DNA from: JADKIH01 sp031367345
GTDB lineage: Bacteria; Bacteroidota; Bacteroidia; AKYH767-A; 2013-40CM-41-45
DNA length: 7,333 bases
Direction: 5' to 3'
NCBI GenBank assembly: GCA_031367345.1
Contig: JANLPR010000157.1
Location: forward strand, 1-7,333
In this document: in pieces, positions 1-4,623 of the stretch
Numbering within the stretch: position 1 is the stretch's first letter
How the letters are laid out: the number at the start of each line of letters is the position of its first letter
Program-made: the position numbers and the translations under genes
Notes under the pieces: model-generated
What the model was told of the DNA's origin: nothing
The model's database searches: none
The model's input: only the letters and a program-made list of their open reading frames with translations

Positions 1-444
1 TCCGGTTACTCCGGCGGACATGATCCTAGTCCATCGTATGAAGGTGTATGCGAAGGCAGCACCGGCCATGCAGAAGCTGTGCAAGTGTATTACGACCCGC
101 AAAAAGTGAGTTACGAAACGCTAGTCAAAGCCTTTTTTTCGAGTATGGATCCTACGCAATTAAACCGACAAGGTAATGATAGAGGCAGCCAATATCGCTC
201 CGTAGCATTTTACAGAACAGATACAGAAAAAGCTATCATTGATGCAGAGATAAAACGATTGACTGACAGTAAAAAATACAACCGTCCACTCGTTACTGAG
301 GTAAAACCATTCGTAAACTTTTACCCAGCCGAAAAATACCATCAAGAATATGTGCATTATCATCCCGATAATGGCTACGTAAGTGGAGTTTCTATTCCGG
401 AATATTTAGAATGGAAGAAAGAATTCAAAGGCAACTTCAAATGA
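1..444 (+). CDS. msrA: Peptide methionine sulfoxide reductase MsrA, 5'-truncated by the window edge
   Basis: MsrA reduces the S-epimer of methionine sulfoxide, free or in proteins, back to methionine with electrons normally supplied by thioredoxin. The reading frame is open from base 1; 147 C-terminal residues are visible. Family landmarks, numbered in the visible part: GYSGG (2-6), GHAE (22-25) with the acidic residue that assists catalysis, DPTQLNRQGND (50-60), QYRS (64-67) with the substrate-pocket tyrosine, and YHQEY (113-117). The GCFW segment with the catalytic cysteine lies before the window. There is no MsrB domain after it. The only cysteine in view is C17, in the common YExVC position; the tail (VSIPEYLEWKKEF) has none, so a C-terminal resolving cysteine as in E. 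coli MsrA is absent. The stop is TGA. The next gene follows on the same strand after 125 bases, so cotranscription is possible but not shown. Identification is secure. Confidence 0.95.
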   Translation, partial: SGYSGGHDPSPSYEGVCEGSTGHAEAVQVYYDPQKVSYETLVKAFFSSMDPTQLNRQGNDRGSQYRSVAFYRTDTEKAIIDAEIKRLTDSKKYNRPLVTEVKPFVNFYPAEKYHQEYVHYHPDNGYVSGVSIPEYLEWKKEFKGNFK

Positions 445-569
445 GTAATTGATAATCGAGAAGAACAGAACGGCTAAGTAAACTTTATAATAGGTCATTT
501 CTTTGATCATTTTCTCACACTTTATAAAACGATTCTTTTTGCCTTTCTTTGCTTTCAAACAAGTTAAGA

Positions 570-1334
570 ATGTCAGCAGGAACCATTTCAACCATTATTA
601 ACAACGGCATAGCCGAAATTACTTTTTTCCATCCTCAATCGAATTCACTTCCGGGAATTTTATTGATGGTGTTGGCAGAAGCCATTGAAAAAGCAGGAAA
701 TGATTCTGCGGTGAAAGTTATTCTTCTTCAAAGTGCAGGTGAAAAAGCATTTTGCGCAGGAGCTTCATTCGACGAATTAGTTGCTATTCAAAATTTAGAG
801 GAAGGCACAAAATTTTTCTCCGGCTTTGCGGCTGTAATCAATGCTATTCGAAAAGCACCAAAGTTTGTGATTGCACGCGTTCAAGGAAAAGCTGTAGGAG
901 GAGGAGTAGGAATAGCATGTGCAGCCGACTATACCTTCGCCTTAGAAAGTGCCTCAGTAAAGCTAAGTGAATTAGCTGTAGGCATTGGTCCGTTTGTAGT
1001 AGGACCAGCAGTAGAGAGAAAAATAGGTTCATCAGCATTTGCTTCGTTATCTATCAACGCAACAGAATGGCAAAGTGCGCAATGGGCGAAAGAAAAAGGG
1101 ATGTATGCAGAAATTTTCGAATCTATCGAAGCAATGGATGTAGCAATTCAATCGTTACTTGGAAAATTATCTTCTTCAAATCCTGAAGCGATGCAAGCAC
1201 TCAAAAAAGTATTTTGGACTGGAACCGAAAACTGGGATTCATTACTTCTAGAGCGTGCAAAAACAAGTGGAACATTAGTTCTCTCTGATTTTACAAAAGC
1301 ATCCATTGCTAAATTCAAAGCCGGAGCTCGCTAG
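570..1334 (+). CDS. Enoyl-CoA hydratase/isomerase (crotonase) family protein
   Basis: This cytoplasmic acyl-CoA enzyme of the crotonase superfamily has 254 residues, the usual single-domain length. Both oxyanion-hole segments are present: AFCAGA (60-65) and QGKAVGGGVGIA (105-116). Compared with mitochondrial enoyl-CoA hydratase, the first catalytic glutamate (Glu144, in GGGCEL) is replaced by G114. The second (Glu164) is kept as E134 in KLSEL, exactly 20 residues later. That pattern argues against a plain two-glutamate hydratase. It fits a one-glutamate member such as an enoyl-CoA isomerase or a methylglutaconyl-CoA-hydratase-like enzyme of leucine breakdown. The substrate cannot be settled from sequence, and no neighbouring leucine or fatty-acid gene helps. 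I chose the ATG at 570 because the seven residues added by an in-frame TTG at 549 match nothing in the family, while MSAGTIST leads straight into the first strand. A hairpin follows the stop codon. Confidence 0.9.
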   Translation: MSAGTISTIINNGIAEITFFHPQSNSLPGILLMVLAEAIEKAGNDSAVKVILLQSAGEKAFCAGASFDELVAIQNLEEGTKFFSGFAAVINAIRKAPKFVIARVQGKAVGGGVGIACAADYTFALESASVKLSELAVGIGPFVVGPAVERKIGSSAFASLSINATEWQSAQWAKEKGMYAEIFESIEAMDVAIQSLLGKLSSSNPEAMQALKKVFWTGTENWDSLLLERAKTSGTLVLSDFTKASIAKFKAGAR

Positions 1335-1336
1335 GA

Positions 1337-1370
1337 AATAAGTGATAGTTTATTTAGTCTGCTACTTATT
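1337..1370 (+). terminator. Possible 3' hairpin after the crotonase gene
   Basis: Three bases after the crotonase stop codon, AATAAGTGATAG (1337-1348) can pair with CTGCTACTTATT (1359-1370) around a 10-base loop. The 12-position stem has one A-C mismatch and two G-U pairs. The outer seven pairs are perfect. No uridine run follows directly, so it could end transcription or merely protect the 3' end. A second AT-only palindrome (ATTTATT-AA-AATAAAT) lies just downstream. Confidence 0.3.
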
Positions 1371-1622
1371 AAGCGATTTATTAAAATAAATATTTAATAC
1401 AGCTTCGAAGAATTTCAAGATTCATTGTTAGGAGCTGTGCGATTTCTTATCCACTGCTCAAGGCTCGATGTGTTTATCTCTAGACCAAAAGTTAAGTACG
1501 AAGAAAAAATGTCTAAAGGTGATGTGCGCTTTACGATTTTGTGGTCAAAAGAATAAAGGGAAATATTTTCTTAGAAAATCCTCAGAGAATATTTATATTT
1601 GAGATAATTGCGATTCCCTTAA

Positions 1623-1652
1623 TTGATCTATTAACTCACTTTCGTTAATTTG
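1623..1652 (+). promoter_or_regulatory. Candidate Bacteroidota-type promoter for the exported jelly-roll protein
   Basis: TTG at 1623-1625 and TTAATTTG at 1645-1652 are separated by 19 bases. This resembles the Bacteroidota -33 (TTG) and -7 (TAnnTTTG) boxes with one mismatch. It would place the transcript start near 1659 and give a leader of roughly 38 bases. A perfect TATATTTG box at 1594-1601 is an alternative, but it has no TTG at the right distance upstream. Assignment by motif only. Confidence 0.35.
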
Positions 1653-1696
1653 CATCGAGTGCATTTCAGGACATTCAAATTATTTGGATTAAACTT

Positions 1697-2500
1697 ATGG
1701 AGACTTTAAAAAAATATATTATTTCGATAACCGTGTTTCTAATATTTACGCAAAATCTTGTTTCGCAAAATCTCGTTTCAAATCCGGGGTTTGAGGAAAT
1801 AACTCAAATCCCGCATAAACGTGTATCTCTTTTATCACAATACACTCAATGGAATTCGGAAGCGCTTGTTCTGAGAGGTTCGAATTACAATTATGGAGTA
1901 TTTGGGTTTCTGGTTTTTAAATCACTTCGTCTTACTCGTTGTTGGAAAAAGTTTGAATTTCCTAAACCAAGAACAGGAAATGCTATGGCGGCGATATCAC
2001 CATCTTTTTTTACAACGGGAAAATCTATTACAAGTATAAAAACCGGAGATAAGTTACAGGGACATTTGACAGATACTCTTATTCCAGGAAGATCTTATTG
2101 CGTCAGTTTTTATTTTTTTTATTCTTCTCTGTCGTGGGATCCTGTTGAAGAAATAGCGATTTATTTTTACAAAGATGGGGAGTTTCCTAAAACCACTTTT
2201 GATTTCGCTAATCTCAAGGTTGAACCTCAGTTGGCTTTAAAAGACTCTACCTTGGGTATTACCGGTAAATGGCACCGTTTTTCTATGATTTATAAAGCAC
2301 AAGGCGGAGAAAAGCATTTTTTGATTGGGAATTTTATTCAAAGAATTTATTCGGATAAACAAGAGATCCCGGCAATAAATAGAGTCATGAGAGCAGGTGA
2401 ACATGTTGGCCAGAAATTTAAATGTTACAACAGTGATTTTTACTTCTTGGATGATTTCGAAATTATAGCTATAGGTGAAAATGATCAATGCGATAATTGA
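1697..2500 (+). CDS. Exported protein with a jelly-roll, carbohydrate-binding-like domain
   Basis: A 267-residue protein with an N-terminal signal peptide (basic METLKK, hydrophobic 8-18, polar region around 19-24). The mature part opens with NLVSNPGFEE (25-34). This is the start motif of a galactose-binding-like beta-sandwich common in exported Bacteroidota proteins, where it often precedes an OmpA domain. Further matches to that fold are GNAMAAI (94-100), the strand pattern TLIPGRSYCVSFYF (117-130), KWHRFSMIYKAQGGEKHFLIGNF (201-223, the conserved 'W..f...y.a.GgE..l.IGNF' block) and FYFLDDFEI (248-256). Four cysteines (82, 125, 243, 265) could form disulfides after export. There is no lipobox cysteine, no OmpA domain and no T9SS tail, so it is probably periplasmic or released by the general route. 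The ligand is unknown. The start is fixed by the signal peptide. A 15-bp tandem duplication lies at the likely cleavage region. Confidence 0.75.
   Translation: METLKKYIISITVFLIFTQNLVSQNLVSNPGFEEITQIPHKRVSLLSQYTQWNSEALVLRGSNYNYGVFGFLVFKSLRLTRCWKKFEFPKPRTGNAMAAISPSFFTTGKSITSIKTGDKLQGHLTDTLIPGRSYCVSFYFFYSSLSWDPVEEIAIYFYKDGEFPKTTFDFANLKVEPQLALKDSTLGITGKWHRFSMIYKAQGGEKHFLIGNFIQRIYSDKQEIPAINRVMRAGEHVGQKFKCYNSDFYFLDDFEIIAIGENDQCDN
1749..1778 (+). repeat. 15-bp tandem duplication in the signal-peptide region
   Basis: Two adjacent 15-base units beginning CGCAAAATCT (1749-1763 and 1764-1778) differ at one base. In frame they encode QNLVS twice, residues 19-28 of the exported jelly-roll protein. The normal family start motif follows directly on the second copy, so the first looks like a recent in-frame duplication next to the cleavage site. 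Confidence 0.9.
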
Positions 2501-2510
2501 TTGAAGTAGT

Positions 2511-2532
2511 ATTCCTTTTTCATAAAAGGGGT
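2511..2532 (+). terminator. Weak hairpin behind the exported jelly-roll protein
   Basis: ATTCCTTTT (2511-2519) can pair with AAAAGGGGT (2524-2532) around the loop TCAT, using two G-U pairs. It starts 10 bases after the stop codon of the upstream gene and lies between genes facing each other. No uridine run follows on the + strand, so a terminator role is only suggested by position. Confidence 0.3.
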
Positions 2533-2611
2533 TTCAAATATCAAATTAATTAAAGATGCTAAAAAGAAACCTGCTCGGCGATTTCTTTGCGCGCACACCT
2601 TGTGCGTAAGC

Positions 2612-2701
2612 TTAAGTTCGCGGTTGTGCCTACTAAAATACAAAGCCTTTGTTCATTGAAACCTTTCAGGAATGTGGATTTGGAGAGGTGCGTTTTTCCA
2701 T
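2612..2701 (-). pseudogene. Decayed N-terminal relic of a DUF2779-family gene
   Basis: Read on the minus strand from the ATG at 2701, this matches the first 30 or so codons of the fragment at 4005-4265, but the frame is broken. One base is lost after five codons, after which SKSTFLKG is readable. A second disruption follows, after which TKALYFSRHNREL continues in another frame. The direct ATG frame stops after 11 codons. The pieces together reproduce the family start pattern LSKSTFLKGxQCxKxLYL, so it is clearly a relic. Homology is lost below about 2612. A 7-bp GC-rich stem (2591-2597 with 2601-2607, loop CCT) lies just beyond. Not expected to make a protein. Confidence 0.75.
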
Positions 2702-2718
2702 TTTACAATACTTAGAGA

Positions 2719-2737
2719 ATTTTACTTTATGTAAAAT
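2719..2737 (-). terminator. Perfect 7-bp hairpin over the ATPase stop codon
   Basis: On the minus strand ATTTTAC (2737-2731), a five-base loop (2730-2726) and GTAAAAT (2725-2719) form a perfect inverted repeat that contains the ATPase TAA stop codon. A third GTAAAAT lies at 2706-2700, next to the relic start codon. The stem is AT-rich and weak. It could be a terminator, a protein-binding site inherited from the DUF2779 leader, or chance within AT-rich sequence. Confidence 0.3.
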
Positions 2738-3873
2738 GAAATATTGAAAAACTGCTTGTTGAACCACAATTCAAATGCCGGATCAACAAATTCAAATTTA
2801 CCTTCTATTTCGTGAATGATGTCGTTATTTATCAATATCAATTTATTTTTACTCACATTATTAGGTGTGCCTAATTGATAAACATTCATCACGTCAGCAC
2901 TCGTGAACTGGCTTTCTCCTTTTGCCACTGCCTTTAATAGATTAAGTTGTGTATTGCTTAGGTCTTCGACTTCTTTTTGGTATAAAGGTGTGTTTGCATT
3001 GATCAACTCTTGCAATGCAGAATTTATTTGTTGAATGCCGGCGACTTTACCTGTGAGATTCCAAGTATAATGTGCCAATTGTTGAACATACCAAGAATGA
3101 TTTTTCATTGAAGCGGAAATCAATGACGCACTTTTTTCATCAATATTTTTACCTGTCTGCTTAAAACCCTTCACAATAAAACGTATCCACTTTTTTGATT
3201 CAATCTTCTTTAAAAGCATGATGTCACCAAAACGATAAAATGGCTTCGTCGGATTATTAAAAATATCCGTCATCATATGGCGCTTACTACCATATAAACA
3301 ATACACTACCGATTTGTGACGTTGCCAACAGGCTCTCAGCTTTTTTTCAAAAGCAATGTAGTCGTTGAAATTTGCGAGATTCTGAAATTCATCCAGACAA
3401 ATAATGAATCGAATCTTTTTACTCTTGGCTATGATTTCAGGAAGGTTCATGATTTCGTCGCTGTGTTTCTTTAATTCCTTCCAGTCAAAACTCAAACTAA
3501 AATCAGAATTCGGATCTATGCCAACACTTAGTTTCGGAATGAGGTTCTTGAAAAAAACTTTTCCGCTAGTTAACCATTCCTGCCACTTTGATGAAGAAGC
3601 TTTTATTACTTCCCGCGCAAATAGTTCCAGAAACTCTTCTTCGCTGCTTACTGAAAAAAGGTCAATGATCACCGTTTTGGTTTTCTTTTCGTCTTTATTG
3701 ATCATTGCCACAACCTTCTCAACTAACGATGACTTCCCCCACCGTCTCGGTGATATTATTGTTGTATTCACTCCGTTTAACAAATTGCTTCGCAATTTTT
3801 CAACCTCTACTTCGCGGTTTGTAAATGAGTGCGTACTTACTGTGCTTCCATAAATAAACGGTGACTGCTTCAT
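2722..3873 (-). CDS. Archaeal-type (STAND-like) AAA+ ATPase with C-terminal winged-helix region
   Basis: A 383-residue cytoplasmic P-loop ATPase of the archaeal ATPase family (Arch_ATPase type, related to STAND NTPases). The order of motifs is typical: FTNREVEVEKL (17-27); Walker A SPRRWGKSSL (41-50); Walker B IICLDEF (157-163) with the D161-E162 pair; GSKRHMMTDIF (195-205) followed by PFYRFGDIML (211-220), the family's sensor block; a helical lid (about 225-295); and a winged-helix-like segment (about 305-370) running to FEFVDPAFELWF. No signal or membrane segment is seen. Members are often multicopy in a genome and their roles are mostly unknown, so no function is assigned. The ATG at 3873 gives the usual start spacing before FxNRE. 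The gene lies between two DUF2779-derived direct repeats, and its stop codon is within one of them. An operator-like array precedes it. Confidence 0.88.
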   Translation of the reverse strand: MKQSPFIYGSTVSTHSFTNREVEVEKLRSNLLNGVNTTIISPRRWGKSSLVEKVVAMINKDEKKTKTVIIDLFSVSSEEEFLELFAREVIKASSSKWQEWLTSGKVFFKNLIPKLSVGIDPNSDFSLSFDWKELKKHSDEIMNLPEIIAKSKKIRFIICLDEFQNLANFNDYIAFEKKLRACWQRHKSVVYCLYGSKRHMMTDIFNNPTKPFYRFGDIMLLKKIESKKWIRFIVKGFKQTGKNIDEKSASLISASMKNHSWYVQQLAHYTWNLTGKVAGIQQINSALQELINANTPLYQKEVEDLSNTQLNLLKAVAKGESQFTSADVMNVYQLGTPNNVSKNKLILINNDIIHEIEGKFEFVDPAFELWFNKQFFNISFYIK

Positions 3874-3894
3874 ATTCTTGACCTTTATTTTATT

Positions 3895-3929
3895 TATACC
3901 AAAAGGTAATATACCATTTAGTATAATAC
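3895..3929. promoter_or_regulatory. Operator-like array of TATACC palindromes upstream of the ATPase
   Basis: TATACC occurs at 3895-3900 and again at 3910-3915, a 15-base period with about two thirds of the bases shared between units. Each is followed by its inverse: TACC-AAAA-GGTA (3897-3908) is a perfect inverted repeat. TATAC (3910-3914) pairs with GTATA (3921-3925), and GTATAATAC (3921-3929) is itself symmetric. The array lies between the predicted -7 box and the start codon, about where transcription would begin, as expected for a repressor site. The binding protein is unknown. The ATPase's own winged helix is one candidate. Confidence 0.55.
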
Positions 3930-3936
3930 AAAGATA
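3929..3936 (-). promoter_or_regulatory. Candidate -7 promoter box for the ATPase gene
   Basis: The minus strand reads TATCTTTG here, a full match to the Bacteroidota TAnnTTTG box. It predicts a start of transcription near 3922 and a leader of about 50 bases to the ATG at 3873. No clean TTG lies 17-23 bases upstream; the region is TTCGTTTTCC. The operator-like array begins immediately downstream. Confidence 0.5.
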
Positions 3937-3984
3937 TAAAATTACCGGAAAACGAACCGTTTCGCCTTATTTTAAAACCTGCTC

Positions 3985-4025
3985 AATAAAAACAGCCAAA
4001 CAAATTAAAACTTTAGCCGCTGTTT
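3985..4025 (-). terminator. Possible terminator behind the DUF2779 fragment
   Basis: On the minus strand AAACAGC (4025-4019) can pair with GCTGTTT (3996-3990), and the sequence continues as TTATTG, giving a short T-rich tail. The 22-base loop is long, and the hairpin includes the stop codon of the fragment at 4005. It would separate that fragment's transcript from the ATPase gene. Confidence 0.25.
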
Positions 4026-4265
4026 AAAAAATTTGTCTTTTTCAGCGCAATCCCAGAATTCGAAAAAACTCAACAGTGTACAATCCGCACCACCCGGAAA
4101 CAACTGCTGCGCCAACTCTCCAACCTTCTTCCCCTGCGTAAATATCGCCTGCAATGCCGCATCCGGTTCTTCCCTGAATTCACGGTTGTGCTTACTCAAG
4201 TACAAAGCCTTTGTACACTGACAGCCTTTTAGGAAGGTAGATTTCGAAAGAATGTGTTTCCCCAT
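4005..4265 (-). pseudogene. N-terminal stub of a DUF2779-family (predicted nuclease-like) gene
   Basis: The minus-strand frame from the ATG at 4265 gives 86 residues. The first 60 or so carry the start pattern of DUF2779-family proteins: ILSKSTFLKGCQCTKALYL (5-23), KHNREF (25-30), then AIFTQGKKVGELAQQLFPGGADC (40-62). Full-length members run to several hundred residues and are usually viewed as predicted nucleases related to RecB/Cas4-like enzymes. Here the match ends near residue 62, a lysine- and phenylalanine-rich tail follows, and the frame stops. No continuation is visible towards the ATPase. The frame is also open upstream to 4427, but those 54 extra residues are low-complexity and sit on repeat leader sequence, so I prefer 4265. 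It is most likely a truncated remnant; a short expressed protein is possible because the frame is intact. Confidence 0.7.
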
Positions 4266-4303
4266 TTTACGGGAATTACGGAATTTTCCTTTACGTAAAA
4301 AAG
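4174..4303 (-). repeat. Direct repeat copy B (DUF2779 5' end and leader)
   Basis: This is the partner of the repeat at 2612-2738, in the same orientation and about 1.56 kb away, on the promoter side of the ATPase gene. It contains the first 30 codons of the DUF2779 stub plus its leader, including ATTTTAC (4264-4270), the palindrome TTTACGTAAA (4290-4299) and GAATTTT. Here the coding frame is intact. A further shared 10-mer, AAACCTGCTC (2567-2576 and 3975-3984), may mark the far end of a longer original homology with an internal loss in copy A. Confidence 0.85.
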
Positions 4304-4623
4304 ATTTTTTTTTAAAGGAGCGTAAGTTTACAATGCCACCGAGAAAAAACGTTAGTATGCATTTGAAAACGCTAGTAATCGACATTAAACTTTTTTTTAA
4401 AAAATTACGAGGGGAAATGGTTGTCAATATTTTTTGACTTATTAATCGCTGTTTTTTGAATTACGAAAATTTAGGTCAAAGTGGAAATTTTTCTTCGTGA
4501 AAAAGCGTGGAAATGGGGTTTTGCTTTTTTTACGGGAATTGCTTTCTCTCCTGTGTATTCAACAATTAGAAATACTATATTTAACCTAAAATAGCAGATA
4601 AATTTACACTTCACCAATTTAAC
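4266..4623. other. Gene-free AT-rich stretch of 358 bases between divergent genes
   Basis: No convincing gene on either strand. It holds the leader part of repeat copy B (to 4303), a run of nine T (4305-4313) and one of eight T followed by six A (4391-4404). It also has a near-identical 12-mer pair AAAACGyTAGTA (4346-4357 and 4366-4377, 20-base period) and a small hairpin TTTTTC/GAAAAA with loop TTCGT (4488-4504). On the + strand, TATATTTA (4576-4583) is one base off the -7 consensus and could serve the downstream exported protein, but no TTG is correctly spaced, so I do not list it separately. Confidence 0.55.
4400..4427 (-). promoter_or_regulatory. Weak candidate promoter for the DUF2779 fragment
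   Basis: The minus strand reads TTG (4427-4425), a 17-base spacer, then TAATTTTT (4407-4400), one base off the TAnnTTTG box. It would give a long leader of about 130 bases before the ATG at 4265. The AT-rich, homopolymer-filled context makes chance matches likely. Confidence 0.25.

Larger units (their letters stand above)
1335..1696. other. Gene-free stretch of 362 bases between the crotonase and the exported jelly-roll protein
   Basis: I find no credible gene on either strand; the longest frames are short and match nothing I recognise. The left end holds a hairpin behind the crotonase gene. The middle (about 1420-1560) is less AT-biased but without recognisable content. The right end has AT-rich structure: ATTTTC (1565-1570) can pair with GAAAAT (1574-1579), or the longer AAATATTTTC (1561-1570) with GAGAATATTT (1585-1594). 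Promoter-like boxes lie at 1594-1601 and 1623-1652. An undetected small RNA or a decayed gene cannot be excluded. Confidence 0.6.
2612..2738 (-). repeat. Direct repeat copy A (DUF2779 5' end and leader)
   Basis: This stretch aligns over its full length with 4174-4303 in the same orientation, by eye at roughly three quarters identity with a few one- or two-base gaps. Shared blocks include CGGTTGTGC, TACAAAGCCTTTG, CCATTTTAC, GAATTTT and GTAAAA. Homology covers a DUF2779 start region plus about 35 bases of leader. It ends sharply near 2738, inside the last codons of the ATPase gene. The two copies flank the ATPase gene. Confidence 0.85.

Noticed and set aside
482..527. ACTTTATAA repeated at 482-490 and 519-527 between msrA and the crotonase gene
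   Set aside because: Nine AT-rich bases at this distance are easily explained by chance; no symmetry or third copy.
549..569. Upstream in-frame TTG start for the crotonase (seven extra residues)
   Set aside because: The added residues match nothing in the family and the ATG at 570 leads directly into the first conserved strand.
844..1038. Leucine-rich minus-strand open frame inside the crotonase gene
   Set aside because: It is a by-product of the codons of the real gene on the opposite strand.
1513..1557. Short frame starting MSKGDVRFT in the gene-free stretch
   Set aside because: Only about 14 codons, no recognisable similarity, and no supporting promoter or start context.
3404..3853. 149-codon open frame on the + strand inside the ATPase gene
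   Set aside because: It is antisense to a clear ATPase coding sequence, and its translation has no recognisable motif.
4346..4377. Near-identical 12-mers AAAACGyTAGTA with a 20-base period as a CRISPR-like or iteron array
   Set aside because: Only two short units, no further copies and no associated genes.
4305..4404. Poly-T/poly-A runs as possible phase-variation tracts
   Set aside because: They are not inside a convincing coding frame or between promoter boxes of an intact gene.
4266..4427. Longer version of the DUF2779 fragment with 54 extra N-terminal residues
   Set aside because: The extension is low-complexity and lies partly on leader sequence shared with the other repeat copy; the family pattern begins right after the ATG at 4265.
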